NCBI RefSeq assembly: GCF_002024165.1 | Contig: NZ_MWQN01000002.1 | Location: forward strand, 1-64,000 | Reading direction: 5' to 3' | DNA: 64,000 bases | Source of the DNA: Embleya scabrispora | GTDB taxonomy: Bacteria > Actinomycetota > Actinomycetes > Streptomycetales > Streptomycetaceae | Shown: piece after piece, positions 48,793-58,874 of the stretch | How the letters are laid out: every line of letters starts with the position of its first letter | How positions within the stretch are numbered: the stretch's first letter is position 1 | Made by a program: the position numbers and the translations under genes | Notes under the pieces: generated by a model | The model's database searches: none | Seen by the model: only the letters and a program-made list of their open reading frames with translations | Told to the model about the DNA's origin: nothing

Positions 48793-50067
48793 ATGTCGGC
48801 CACCGACGAATCCGCGCCGGCGACCGCCGTCGCCGGGCCCCCCGCGCATCGTGATCGCAATGTGCTGCGCTGGCTGGTCGCGTACACCGCCTCCGTGGTC
48901 GGTGACAGCGGATTCTTCCTCGCCCTCGGGTGGGCCGCCAACCAGCACGGTGGGCCCGCGCGGGTCGGGTTGATCATGGCGATCGCGGCGATCCCCCGCG
49001 CGGTGCTGATGCTCGGCGGCGGTGTGGTCGCCGACCTGTTCGGCCCGCGTCGGGTGGTGATCGGCAGCGATACCGTGCGCTGCCTCGTCGTGCTCGGCGC
49101 CGCGGCGACCCTGGCGCTGTCCTCCCCCGGGCTGTGGCTGCTGATCGCCGTCGCGCTGGTGTTCAGCGTGGTCGACGCGTTGTTCATGCCGGCCGTGGGC
49201 GCGCTCCCGCCCCTGCTGGCCGCGCCCGGGGAACTGGTCCGGGTCCAGGGCATGCGCGCGCTGTCCATCCGGCTCGGCCAGACCGCCGGGCCGCCCCTGG
49301 CCGGCGTCGCACTGGCCCTCGGTGGCCCGGCCGCCGCGTTCACCGTCGCGGGCGGGCTGTTCGCGCTCTCCCTCGTGTTGCTGCTCGCGGTACGGATACC
49401 CGGCGCCGGATCGAGCGCCGCCGCGGCGGATGCCCCGGCGGCCGGCCGTTCGCGGGCCGCCGCGTGGCGTGAACTCATCGACGGCCTGCGCTACATCCGC
49501 CGCCGTCCGCTGATCCGTCGTCTCGTCCTGGCGAGCGCGCTGATCGAACTCGGCGCCGGCGGACCGCTGAACGTCGGCATGGTCGTACTGGCCGACGCAC
49601 GCGGCTGGGGCGCCTCGGGCGCCGGCTGGCTCGCGGGCGCGTTCAGTGTCGGTGCGGGCGCGAGCGCACTGCTCCTCACCGTGACCGGCCGACTGCCCCG
49701 AGCCGGCGCCGTCCTGATCGCCGCCCTGGCCGCCGGCTCCGCGGGCCTGGCGGGCCTCGGCGCGACCACCGTCCTGCCGATCGCCGTCGCCGTCGCGGCC
49801 TGCGCCGGCCTGCTGTTCGGCCTCAACGGCGGCCTGAGCCACGCCCTCGTGCAGACCGCGACCGAACCCGCCTACCAGGGCCGGGTCGCCTCCGTCCTCA
49901 GCCTGACCGCCTTCGGCCTCGGCCCGATCGCCTTCCCCCTGTTCGGCGCCACCGTCGCGGCCACCGGCCCGGGCCCCGCCTACGCGATCTTCGCCGGAAT
50001 CAGTGCCCTCGGCGCCGCCGTCGGGCTGACGTCCTCGACCATTCGCCGCGCCGAACTCCCGCGCTGA
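48793..50067 (+). CDS. MFS transporter, probable product exporter
   Basis: The 424-residue protein has about 12 hydrophobic helices, beginning RWLVAYTASVVGDSGFFLALGW, with the MFS loop 2-3 motif as GGGVVADLFGPRRVVIGSDT near residue 75. A central cytoplasmic loop (GSSAAAADAPAAGRSRAAAW) precedes YIRRRPLIRRLVL, typical of the MFS_3/enterobactin-exporter-like group. A GDS and D-R-type charge pattern in the first helices suits proton-coupled drug efflux. It lies at the edge of the NRPS cluster and likely gives export or self-resistance. Its promoter carries a strong operator (48703-48748), but no regulator is adjacent. Confidence 0.9.
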   Translation: MSATDESAPATAVAGPPAHRDRNVLRWLVAYTASVVGDSGFFLALGWAANQHGGPARVGLIMAIAAIPRAVLMLGGGVVADLFGPRRVVIGSDTVRCLVVLGAAATLALSSPGLWLLIAVALVFSVVDALFMPAVGALPPLLAAPGELVRVQGMRALSIRLGQTAGPPLAGVALALGGPAAAFTVAGGLFALSLVLLLAVRIPGAGSSAAAADAPAAGRSRAAAWRELIDGLRYIRRRPLIRRLVLASALIELGAGGPLNVGMVVLADARGWGASGAGWLAGAFSVGAGASALLLTVTGRLPRAGAVLIAALAAGSAGLAGLGATTVLPIAVAVAACAGLLFGLNGGLSHALVQTATEPAYQGRVASVLSLTAFGLGPIAFPLFGATVAATGPGPAYAIFAGISALGAAVGLTSSTIRRAELPR

Positions 50068-50088
50068 GCACGGGCGAAGCGCCCGTGC
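50068..50088 (+). terminator. Hairpin directly after the MFS stop
   Basis: GCACGGGCG (50068-50076), loop AAG, CGCCCGTGC (50080-50088): a perfect 9-bp GC stem starting at the base after the stop codon. No U-tract. Confidence 0.6.
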
Positions 50089-50133
50089 CGGTCGGCGTGA
50101 CCGACCCCGGCACCCCGTCCGGCGCATCCACTG

Positions 50134-50187
50134 TTGACCTTTTGGTCCAGACCACTTACCGTCCTAGAGGCGTTTTGGTCCAGACCA
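50134..50187 (+). promoter_or_regulatory. Chitinase promoter with two DasR-like (dre) operators
   Basis: TTGACC (50134-50139), a 17-bp spacer and TACCGT (50157-50162) form the promoter. The sites TGGTCCAGACCA at 50143-50154 (inside the spacer) and 50176-50187 (just downstream of the start) are identical, and their starts are 33 bp apart, three helical turns. Both match the DasR element core, so repression by blocking polymerase is expected. Confidence 0.8.
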
Positions 50188-50305
50188 ATTTCGCCGGCGA
50201 CTGCTTCTCGACCGCGACCGGCGTCCCCGTCGCGCGGTCACCCCGGTGAGGCGCGCGCGTGCACGGTTCCGCACAGCCCTGTTCCACGCACACAGGGAGA
50301 GAGCC

Positions 50306-52636
50306 ATGTCCCCACAACCACGCAGAGCCCGCGGCACACTCCGCGGCAGATTCCGCACCAGCCTGCGCAGCCGCGCGGCCGTCCTGATCGCCGTCCTGGC
50401 CCTGCCCCTGGCCGTACTCACCGGTCTGAACGCCGGCGCCGCGCAGGCGGCCGGCAAACTCACCGCGACGTTCTCCGTCCAGGACAACGGCTCGTGGTGG
50501 AAGGGCACTTACGTCGTACACAACGGCGGCACCGCCGCCGTCACCGGCTGGCAACTGGAGTTCGACCTGCCGCCCGGGGTCACCATCAACGGCAACTACT
50601 ACGGCGACGCCACCGTCACCGGCAGCCACGTATCGGTCAAGAACGCCTACTACAACGGCACCATCGCCGCCGGCGGCAGCACCGACCCGTTCAGCTACTG
50701 GTTCGTCGGCAACGGCCCCGCCGGCACGCCCGGCCACTGCACCGTCAACGGCGACAAGTGCGACGGCACCCCCGACGTCCCGCCCACCGCACCGGGCACA
50801 CCACGCGCCACCACCGTCACCGCGCACTCCATCTCGCTCGGCTGGAGCGCGGCGGCCGGCGGGGACTACCCGGTGGCCGGCTACGAGGTGGTCTCCGGCG
50901 GCACCACGGTCGCCTCCACGACGGCCACCTCGGCCACATTGACCGGCCTGACCCCCGCCACCGCGTACACCTACGCGGTCCGGGCCAAGGACAAGCGCGG
51001 CAACCTCGGCCCGGCGAGCGCGCCGGTGACGGTGACCACCGTCGACCCGGCGAGCGACCCGACGCCGCCGACCGCGCCGGGCACACTGCGCAGTACCGGC
51101 AAGACGTCCGCCACCGTCGCCCTGGCCTGGAACGCGTCGACGGACAACGTCGGCGTGGCCGCGTACGACGTCTATCGCAACGGCACCCTGGCCACCACCG
51201 TCGCCGGCACCGCCACCGCGGCCACCGTCGACGGCCTGTCCCCCGCCACCGCCTACACCTTCACGGTCAAGGCCCGAGACGCGGCGGACAACTCCTCGCC
51301 CGCCTCCAACACGGTGGACGTGACCACCGACGACATCGCCGGCGCGGGCAAGAACCTGCGCGTCGGCTACTTCGTCCAATGGGGCATCTACGGCCGCCAG
51401 TACTTCGTGAAGAACCTGGACACCTCCGGCTCGGCCGCCAAACTGGACGTGATCAACTACGCCTTCGAGAACATCGATCCGGTCAACCTGACCTGCATGG
51501 CCGGCGTCACCAAGGGCACCACCGCCAACCCGCAGGACCCCGACCAGGGCACCGGCGCGGGCGACGCGGACGCCGACTACGCCCGGCCGATGTCGGCCTC
51601 GCAGTCGGTGAACGGGGTGGCCGACGACGGATGGGCCAAGCTGCGCGGCAACTTCAACCAGATCAAGCTGCTCAAGGCCAAGTACCCGCATCTGAAGGTG
51701 GTGGTCTCGCTCGGCGGCTGGACCTACTCGAAGTTCTTCTCCGACGCGGCGGCCACCGAGGCGTCCCGGCAGAAGTTCGTCAAGTCCTGCGTGGACACAT
51801 GGATCAAGGGTGACCTGCCGGTCTACAACGGCGCCGGCGGGCCGGGTACCGGCGCGGGCGTGTTCGACGGCATCGACGTCGACTGGGAGTGGCCCGGCTC
51901 GCCCGACGGGCACGCCGGCAACCACTACAACGTCAACGACAAGCAGAACCTGACCCTGCTGCTCGCCGAGTTCCGCAAGCAGCTCGACGCCACCGGCGGA
52001 CAGCGCAAGCTGCTCACCGCGTTCACCCCGGCCGACCCGGTCAAGGTGAACCAGGGCTGGGACCTGTCGAAGATCTTCGACTCCCTGGACGTGGCCAACA
52101 TCCAGGGCTACGACTTCCACGGCGCGGGCAGCGACAACTCGTGGGAGCCCAACCGCGCCGGCCACCAGGCCAACCTGTACACCGACACGCAGGACCCGTA
52201 CCCGACCCACTTCAGCATCGACGACGCGGTGAAGATCTACACCGACGCCGGGGTCAATCCACGCAAGCTGACCATCGGTTTCCCGTTCTACGGACGGGGT
52301 TGGCAGGCGGTGGCCGACGGCGGGGCGCACGGCGAGTGGCAGTCCGCGAACGGCGCCGCACCGGGCCAGTTCGCCGAGGAGGCGGGCACTCGCGGCTACC
52401 AGAACCTGCTGAGCAGCGTGCCGAATCTGACCGTCTATCACGACGCGCAATCCGTCTCGACCTACGGCTACACCGGAGCCGGCGGACAGTGGTGGACCTT
52501 CGACGACGCCTGGTCGATCGGCCAGAAGACGGCCTATCTGAAATCCAAACACCTACTCGGCGCGATGATCTGGGAGATGTCCGGTGACACCCCCAACGGA
52601 GCGCTGATGACCGCACTCGACAACGGCCTCAAGTAG
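50306..52636 (+). CDS. Secreted multidomain GH18 chitinase (CBM2-FnIII-FnIII-GH18)
   Basis: 776 residues from ATG 50306 (AGGGAGAGAG upstream). The signal peptide is long with a twin-Arg-rich n-region (RSRAAVLIAVLALPLAVLTG, cleavage near AQA-AG). A CBM2-type chitin/cellulose-binding domain (about 48-150: WWKGTYVVHNGG, TGWQLEFDLPPG, FSYWFVGNG) and two fibronectin type III repeats (about 160-245, 255-345) follow. The GH18 barrel (350-776) has GYFVQWGIYGR, SLGGWTYSKFF, catalytic F-D-G-I-D-V-D-W-E and WEMSGDTPNG. It degrades crystalline chitin outside the cell. Two DasR-like sites on its promoter imply induction by chitin-derived signals. Confidence 0.96.
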   Translation: MSPQPRRARGTLRGRFRTSLRSRAAVLIAVLALPLAVLTGLNAGAAQAAGKLTATFSVQDNGSWWKGTYVVHNGGTAAVTGWQLEFDLPPGVTINGNYYGDATVTGSHVSVKNAYYNGTIAAGGSTDPFSYWFVGNGPAGTPGHCTVNGDKCDGTPDVPPTAPGTPRATTVTAHSISLGWSAAAGGDYPVAGYEVVSGGTTVASTTATSATLTGLTPATAYTYAVRAKDKRGNLGPASAPVTVTTVDPASDPTPPTAPGTLRSTGKTSATVALAWNASTDNVGVAAYDVYRNGTLATTVAGTATAATVDGLSPATAYTFTVKARDAADNSSPASNTVDVTTDDIAGAGKNLRVGYFVQWGIYGRQYFVKNLDTSGSAAKLDVINYAFENIDPVNLTCMAGVTKGTTANPQDPDQGTGAGDADADYARPMSASQSVNGVADDGWAKLRGNFNQIKLLKAKYPHLKVVVSLGGWTYSKFFSDAAATEASRQKFVKSCVDTWIKGDLPVYNGAGGPGTGAGVFDGIDVDWEWPGSPDGHAGNHYNVNDKQNLTLLLAEFRKQLDATGGQRKLLTAFTPADPVKVNQGWDLSKIFDSLDVANIQGYDFHGAGSDNSWEPNRAGHQANLYTDTQDPYPTHFSIDDAVKIYTDAGVNPRKLTIGFPFYGRGWQAVADGGAHGEWQSANGAAPGQFAEEAGTRGYQNLLSSVPNLTVYHDAQSVSTYGYTGAGGQWWTFDDAWSIGQKTAYLKSKHLLGAMIWEMSGDTPNGALMTALDNGLK

Positions 52637-52678
52637 CCCCGTCCGGGCCCGACTTCTACACCACGCACCACGCACCGA

Positions 52679-52715
52679 CCGTACCGCCGTCCGGGACCAC
52701 CGGGCGGCGGTACGG
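52679..52715. terminator. Convergent terminator after chitinase
   Basis: CCGTACCGCCG (52679-52689) pairs perfectly with CGGCGGTACGG (52705-52715) over a 15-nt loop, between the convergent chitinase and methyltransferase genes. Confidence 0.65.
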
Positions 52716-52734
52716 CCGCCTCCGGGGCCGATCC

Positions 52735-53586
52735 TCACGCCTGCGGGACGCGGCCCAGGCCGCCGATCATGGTCAGGCCCGCGTAGGCGGATTCGTCCGT
52801 CACCGGCGTGTCGGGACGCCAGTACGGCAGCAGCACCACGCCCGGCTCGACCGGCTCGGTGCCCGCGAAGAAGCCCTCTATGGTCGCCCGACTGCGGAAC
52901 CGGCCACTGCCGAGGGTGGACAGGAACAGGTGCTCCAACTCGCGGCCCTCCGGCGTGGAATCGCAGAAGTGGGTGATGAACAGGTAGCTGCCTGGGGCCA
53001 GGGCCTCGCGGTACGTGCGCACCAGCTCCGTCGGATCGTCCGCGTCCGCCAGGTGGTGCAGCACCGCGACCATGAGCAGCCCCAACGGCCGCTTCAGATC
53101 CAGGAGTTCGGTGATCTCCGGCCGGGTGAGCACGTCCCGGGCGTCCCGCACGTCGGCGTTCACCACCCGGGTGCGATCGTTTTCCGCCAACAACGCGCGG
53201 CCGTGCGCGAGGACGATCGGGTCATTGTCCACGTAGACGACCCGGGCGTGGGGATTCTCCTGCTGCGCCACCTCGTGGGTATTGCGCGCGGTGGGTAATC
53301 CCGACCCGAGGTCGAGAAATTGATCGATGCCCTCCCGGGCCATATAGCGCACACCGCGTTCCAGGATCGCCCGGTTCGCCCGCGCACCCGTACGGGCGTT
53401 GGGCATCACGGCCATCGCCTTGTCGGCGATCACCCGGTCGATCGCGAAATGATCCTTGCCGCCCAGGATCGCGTCGTAGACCCGCGCGACACTGGGCACC
53501 CCCATATCGACTCCTCCCGGTCCCCACTCGGGTGAAGTCTCCGCCTCCGTCTCGTCGTTCGACGGAACCCACCACTCCTCGGACAC
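52735..53586 (-). CDS. DUF574-type S-adenosyl methyltransferase (Methyltransf_19)
   Basis: GTG 53586 follows a GGGGGG ribosome-binding tract, giving 283 residues. The opening VPSVARVYDAILGGKDHFAIDR near residue 35 is the hallmark of this large actinomycete family. QFLDLGSGLPT (SAM loop), VVYVDNDPIVLAHG, and MVAVLHHLADADDP follow. Many paralogs occur per Streptomyces genome and the substrate is unknown. It stands alone, convergent to the chitinase. Confidence 0.92.
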   Translation of the reverse strand: MSEEWWVPSNDETEAETSPEWGPGGVDMGVPSVARVYDAILGGKDHFAIDRVIADKAMAVMPNARTGARANRAILERGVRYMAREGIDQFLDLGSGLPTARNTHEVAQQENPHARVVYVDNDPIVLAHGRALLAENDRTRVVNADVRDARDVLTRPEITELLDLKRPLGLLMVAVLHHLADADDPTELVRTYREALAPGSYLFITHFCDSTPEGRELEHLFLSTLGSGRFRSRATIEGFFAGTEPVEPGVVLLPYWRPDTPVTDESAYAGLTMIGGLGRVPQA

Positions 53587-53780
53587 AGTTGCCCCCCGAA
53601 CCGACTCGTCCTCGGCGCCACAGCGGTCCCTACCGTCCACACCGGTGACATCCGCGGATCCCCGCCCATGTCCCGGAGGCTATCCGCCAACCGCCCGGAT
53701 AATCCGTGGCATGGCCACTCCGTTCCGCGACTGTTACCACACCGACGGTGGTCCCGCCCCCGGCCGCGACCACCGTAGGG

Positions 53781-53966
53781 CTACCGCCGGGGCCGGACCC
53801 GGACGTGGAACCCCAGGGCGACACAACCCGCGGTCATCGCCATCAGCGCGCTCAGCAGCCATTCCCGACTGCACGCCGCAAGTACCGCGATCAGCACCGC
53901 GATCGCCGCCGGCGGCCCCCACAGGAACACCTCCCGGCGCGCGTCGCGACCGCGCTCCACCGCCAT
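53781..53966 (-). CDS. Small two-helix membrane protein
   Basis: 61 residues from ATG 53966. A short charged N-terminus (MAVERGRDARREV) is followed by two hydrophobic segments: FLWGPPAAIAVLIAVLAA, then a short loop with SREW and LLSALMAMTAGCVALGF, ending in an Arg-rich tail. No family recognised. A GAGGGCG lies upstream. The hydrophobicity pattern is much better than in overlapping frames, which supports coding. Confidence 0.5.
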   Translation of the reverse strand: MAVERGRDARREVFLWGPPAAIAVLIAVLAACSREWLLSALMAMTAGCVALGFHVRVRPRR

Positions 53967-54127
53967 CCACGCCCTCTTTCGCCCGGATCGACACCGACCC
54001 GGCAAACGCGCCGATCTCGGCGGCGCCGCCCCCAACATTCACCGAGGCGGCGGCTGCGCGCAGTTTACGCGCGCGCCACCGACACCCCGTCGACCCCCGC
54101 GTCGCCGGGCGGGTCGCCGATCGGGGA

Positions 54128-55099
<972 letters not shown>

Positions 55100-55206
55100 G
55101 ACGCGCCACCTCTTCCCGTGTGCTCCGAACCGCCCACGAACATATCCCGCGACCGCGAAACCCCCGGCCCTGGCCCGCCGAAACGGGATCGAAGAGGTGG
55201 TGGGGA

Positions 55207-55244
55207 CGCCTCGGCCGACCGTCCCCGTGCGGTCGGCCGAGGCG
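55207..55244 (-). terminator. Strong terminator of the agmatinase operon
   Basis: The stem CGCCTCGGCCGACCG (55207-55221) pairs perfectly over 15 bp with 55230-55244 across an 8-nt loop, 19 bp downstream of the ureohydrolase stop on the minus strand. It insulates the aldo/keto reductase. Confidence 0.8.
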
Positions 55245-55262
55245 CGTTCGAGGGTGGCCAGG

Positions 55263-56225
55263 TCAGGCCCGGATGCCGTCGCGTTCGTTGCGGGCCAGGA
55301 CGGACAGCAGTTCGTAGCCGACGTGGGCCGCGGCGATGCCGGTGAGTTCGGCGTGGTCGTAGGCGGGGGCCACCTCGACGATGTCCGCGCCGACGACGTT
55401 CAGGCCGACCAGTCCGCGCAGCGTGTTGAGGAGTTCGCGGCTGGTCAGGCCGCCCGCCTCGGGGGTGCCGGTGCCGGGGGCGTGCGCCGGGTCCAGGACG
55501 TCGATGTCGACCGAGACGTACACCGGGCCGGTACCGAGCCGGCGCCGCATCCGCTCGACCACCGACGCGACGGTGGCGTCCTGGTAGTCGTCGCTGTGCA
55601 CGACCTGGAAGCCGAGCACGCCGTCCTCGCGCAGGTCGTCGGGGCCGTACAGCGGACCGCGGATGCCCACGTGCAGGCAGCGGGTCGGGTCGAGCAGGCC
55701 CTCCTCCGACGCGCGACGGAACGGCGTGCCGTGGGTGTACGGCTCGCCGAAGTAGGTGTCCCACGTGTCCAGATGCGCGTCGAAGTGCACCACCGCGACC
55801 GGCCCGTGCTCGGCGGCGACCGCGCGCAGCAGGGGCAGGGCGATGGTGTGGTCGCCGCCGATGGTGAGCAACCGGGTGCCGTTCGCCGCGAACTCCCGCG
55901 CGGCCGCTTCGAGCGTGGCGATCGCGGCGCCGATGTCGAACGGGTTGACCGCGATGTCGCCCGCGTCGGCGACCTGCAACTCGGCGAACGGCGACACGTC
56001 CAGCGCCGGGTTGTACGGCCGCAGCAGCTTCGAGGAGGCGCGCACGTGCGCCGGTCCGAAGCGGGCGCCGGGCCGGTAGCTGACGCCGGTGTCGAACGGC
56101 ACGCCCACGACGGCGACGTCGACCCGCTCGACCTCGTCGGCGCGCGGCAGGCGTGCGAAGGTGGCGGGGCCCGCGAAGCGCGGAACGCGTGTGGCGTCGA
56201 TGGGTCCCTGGGGGGCGCCGGTCAT
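55263..56225 (-). CDS. speB: Agmatinase/guanidinobutyrase-family ureohydrolase
   Basis: The 320-residue binuclear manganese hydrolase has [18 protein letters not shown] near residue 42 and the metal ligands in I-G-G-D-H-T (about 122), H-F-D-A-H-L-D (about 148) and S-V-D-I-D-V-L-D-P (about 232), with [13 protein letters not shown] following. It removes urea from agmatine or from 4-guanidinobutyrate; the two cannot be separated by these motifs. ATGA overlap with the nitrilase and co-transcription with an NCS1 permease indicate a catabolic route for a guanidino compound. Confidence 0.9.
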   Translation of the reverse strand: MTGAPQGPIDATRVPRFAGPATFARLPRADEVERVDVAVVGVPFDTGVSYRPGARFGPAHVRASSKLLRPYNPALDVSPFAELQVADAGDIAVNPFDIGAAIATLEAAAREFAANGTRLLTIGGDHTIALPLLRAVAAEHGPVAVVHFDAHLDTWDTYFGEPYTHGTPFRRASEEGLLDPTRCLHVGIRGPLYGPDDLREDGVLGFQVVHSDDYQDATVASVVERMRRRLGTGPVYVSVDIDVLDPAHAPGTGTPEAGGLTSRELLNTLRGLVGLNVVGADIVEVAPAYDHAELTGIAAAHVGYELLSVLARNERDGIRA

Positions 56226-57130
56226 CGCTCGGTCCTTTCGGTGGTGTGCTCGCTCGGGTTCGATGCGGGGAGCGGGGGCGGTTCGAGCACCGGCCCGTAC
56301 AACTCGGGCCGTCGGTCCGCGAATACGTCGTTGTGTGCGCCGATCCGCTTGTCCCGGGCCTCGGGAAGTCGGCAGCGGGCGAGCAGCAGGTGTTCGGCGT
56401 CCTCGGCCGGCGGGCCGGCGAGGGGGAAGCCGTCCGGGTCGACGATGATCGAGCCGCCGACCCAGGAGGTGCCGCGTTCGGGGCCGGCCCGGTCGCAGGC
56501 GGCGACGAACACCCGGTTCACCGCGGCGTTCGCCTGGACCCGGACGTCCTCCGCCGGCCGCTCGCCCGCCGGCCGCGGCGCGTACGGCCAGTTGACCGGC
56601 GCGCACAGCAGATCCGCGCCGCGCAGGGTGGCGGTCCGCACCCATTCGGGGAACTCGACGTCGTAGCAGACCAGTACCCCGATCCGGCCCGCGTCGGTCC
56701 GCACCACCGGCGGCAACGCGTCGCCGGGGACGAAGAGTTCGCCCTCGCGGCCCCACAGGTGCGCCTTGCGGTAGCACGCCCGTACGCCGCTCGCGTCGAC
56801 CAGGACGGCCGAATTGCGGACCGCGCCGTCGGCGTCGCGTTCGGCGAACCCACCGACCACGATCACCCCGAGCCGCCGGGCCGCCTCGTGCCAGCCGGTC
56901 ACGGTCGGCCCGTCGACCGGCTCGGCGTAGCCGGCGGCCTCGGCCGCGTCGCGCATCACGTAGCCGCTGTTGGCCAGTTCGGGCAGGACGATCACGTCGG
57001 CCCCGGCCGCCGCGGCCCGTTCGATCGCGGCCAGCGCCGCGCGCCGATTGCCCTCGACGTCGCCGACGGACAGCGCGATCTGCGCGCAGGCCACCACGGT
57101 CTCGGTCGCGTCGCCGGTACGGTCGCTCAT
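56222..57130 (-). CDS. Nitrilase-superfamily amidohydrolase
   Basis: The 302-residue carbon-nitrogen hydrolase has catalytic Glu in [10 protein letters not shown] (about 49), Lys in [11 protein letters not shown] (about 122) and Cys in [11 protein letters not shown] (about 155). With a ureohydrolase it could be N-carbamoylputrescine amidase, or 4-guanidinobutyramide amidase of the arginine-oxygenase route known in Streptomyces. The second reading fits better because the ureohydrolase releases urea directly and leaves no carbamoyl product. The C-terminal 15 residues are a charged tail. One base separates it from the permease stop. Confidence 0.88.
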   Translation of the reverse strand: MSDRTGDATETVVACAQIALSVGDVEGNRRAALAAIERAAAAGADVIVLPELANSGYVMRDAAEAAGYAEPVDGPTVTGWHEAARRLGVIVVGGFAERDADGAVRNSAVLVDASGVRACYRKAHLWGREGELFVPGDALPPVVRTDAGRIGVLVCYDVEFPEWVRTATLRGADLLCAPVNWPYAPRPAGERPAEDVRVQANAAVNRVFVAACDRAGPERGTSWVGGSIIVDPDGFPLAGPPAEDAEHLLLARCRLPEARDKRIGAHNDVFADRRPELYGPVLEPPPLPASNPSEHTTERTER

Positions 57131-57131
57131 G

Positions 57132-58736
57132 TCAGGCCCCCACCGGCGCGTCGGCGCCTTCGAGTTCGGCCTCGCTCGCCCGCTCGGCGGCGCGCTCCGC
57201 GCTCAGGTCCAGGTCGCGGCACAGCCAGGCGTACAGCGCGCCGCCGACCAGCAGTCCGACCACGAAGGACAGGTCCGCGCCGTCCAGCGCGTCGGCCACC
57301 GGGCCGGTGAAGAACGAGGTCTTGAAGAACGGGATCATCGCCGCGAAGCCGACGGCGTAGGCGGTCAGTCCGCGCCAGGACCAGCGCCCGTAGATGCCGC
57401 GCGGGTCGAAGATCGCGGTGACCGCGTAGTGGCCCCGGCGCACGAGGTAGAAGTCGACGAGGTTGACGGCGGTCCACGGGATGAGGCCGTAGAGCATCAT
57501 GAGGATGAAGTCGTTGAAGCTGCCGAGGTAGTCCTCCGGCAGCACGATCGCCACCACGAAGACGATCGCCTCGATCGCCACGATGCCGATCACCCGCACC
57601 CGTACGGTCGGCCGCACCGGCCGGAACGCGTCGAGCGCGCTGGTCGTGGTGAGCATCGCGCCGTACGCGTTCACCGCCATGATGCTGATCAGCGCGAGTG
57701 CGGACACCAGTACGGCGAACGTGCCGAAGCCCGGCACGATGTCGTTGCCCACCTGCCGCACCGCCGCGATCGCGTCCGGGTCCGGCAGCGCCGAGGCGAG
57801 CAGCGCACCCAGCGACATCAACCAGGCCGCGGAGCCCGCCGCGCCCGCGTACGTCCACCAGATCACCTTGCGCGCGGGCACGTCGGCCGGCAGGTAGCGG
57901 GAGTAGTCGGATACGTAGACGGCGTAGCTGATCTGGTAGCCGGCCGCGCCGGAGAAGACCACCAGGAACGCGGTCCAGGACATTCCGCCACCGCCGGCGG
58001 GCGTGGACACGTCGAGGTTGACGATCGCGCCGACGCTGAGCACGCCGAACACGGCGATCAGAACGTACGTCAGCCAGCGCTGGACCAGGTGCAGCAGGTC
58101 GTGGCCGACCACGGCGAGCACGATCGCGATGGCGATCAGTACCGCGTACCACAGCGTCGAACCGCCGGGCAGCACGGTCTGTAGGCCCTGGGTGGCGAGG
58201 ACCACGTTGAAGACGTTGAAGCCGACGTAGACGAACACGACCGCGACGAACGGCACGATCGCGCCGCGGATGCCGAACTGGGCGCGCGACTGGATCATCT
58301 GCGGCAGGCCCATCCGCGGGCCTTGGTTGGCGTGGAACGCCATGAAGAAGGTGCCGAAGCAGGCGCCGAGTACGACCGCCAGGATCGACCAGCCCAGCCC
58401 CAGGCCGAGGGCCGGGCCGATGAAGCCGGTGACCATCGTGGTCAGCACGAAGTTGCCGGTGAACCAGAACGGGCCCTGATGCCAGACCTTGCCGTGCCGC
58501 TCCCGGGCGGGGACGTAGTCGATCGAGCGGGTCTCGATCGCCACGCCGCCGGGGCGGGGACCGGGGTCGGACGGGTGCCGCGAGCCGGAGTCGGGGGCCG
58601 ACGCGCGGTGCGAGCCGCGCCCGGACGCGGACGCGGACGCGGCGTCGGGGGTGCTCGCGGCCCGTACGGCCGTCGCGGGAGCAGTGGCGGAGCGGGCGGC
58701 GGCCGGGGCTGCGCGCGATGGCCTGGTGGCATCCAT
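57132..58736 (-). CDS. NCS1-family permease (cytosine/purine/allantoin type)
   Basis: 534 residues with about 12 transmembrane helices. A 60-residue Ala/Ser/Pro-rich cytoplasmic N-terminus is unusual for the family. Motifs include IETRSIDYVPARERHGKVWHQG and WFTGNFVLTTMVTGF before the first helix, QMIQSRAQFGIRGAIVP and the SDYSRYLP segment in helix 6-7. NCS1 proteins import nucleobases, hydantoins or related nitrogen compounds with sodium or protons. Position at the head of the nitrilase/ureohydrolase operon suggests import of their substrate. Confidence 0.92.
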   Translation of the reverse strand: MDATRPSRAAPAAARSATAPATAVRAASTPDAASASASGRGSHRASAPDSGSRHPSDPGPRPGGVAIETRSIDYVPARERHGKVWHQGPFWFTGNFVLTTMVTGFIGPALGLGLGWSILAVVLGACFGTFFMAFHANQGPRMGLPQMIQSRAQFGIRGAIVPFVAVVFVYVGFNVFNVVLATQGLQTVLPGGSTLWYAVLIAIAIVLAVVGHDLLHLVQRWLTYVLIAVFGVLSVGAIVNLDVSTPAGGGGMSWTAFLVVFSGAAGYQISYAVYVSDYSRYLPADVPARKVIWWTYAGAAGSAAWLMSLGALLASALPDPDAIAAVRQVGNDIVPGFGTFAVLVSALALISIMAVNAYGAMLTTTSALDAFRPVRPTVRVRVIGIVAIEAIVFVVAIVLPEDYLGSFNDFILMMLYGLIPWTAVNLVDFYLVRRGHYAVTAIFDPRGIYGRWSWRGLTAYAVGFAAMIPFFKTSFFTGPVADALDGADLSFVVGLLVGGALYAWLCRDLDLSAERAAERASEAELEGADAPVGA

Positions 58737-58815
58737 GGGCTCTCCTGCGGTCCTGCGTCCTGCGCGGTCGACGCGTCGGGGTCGACGGTCGGTGGGTGAC
58801 GCCTGAAGGTACGCC

Positions 58816-58835
58816 CGGTAAACAACCGTAAACGA
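58816..58835. promoter_or_regulatory. Direct repeats in permease/PucR divergent promoter
   Basis: Adjacent 10-bp copies CGGTAAACAA (58816-58825) and CCGTAAACGA (58826-58835) are followed by GATCGATATCG. They lie between the divergent start codons, 40 bp ahead of the PucR gene, and are candidate PucR-binding or -10/-35 elements. Confidence 0.4.
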
Positions 58836-58874
58836 TCGATATCGTGTCGAATCTGATTGGCGAGGGTGGACACT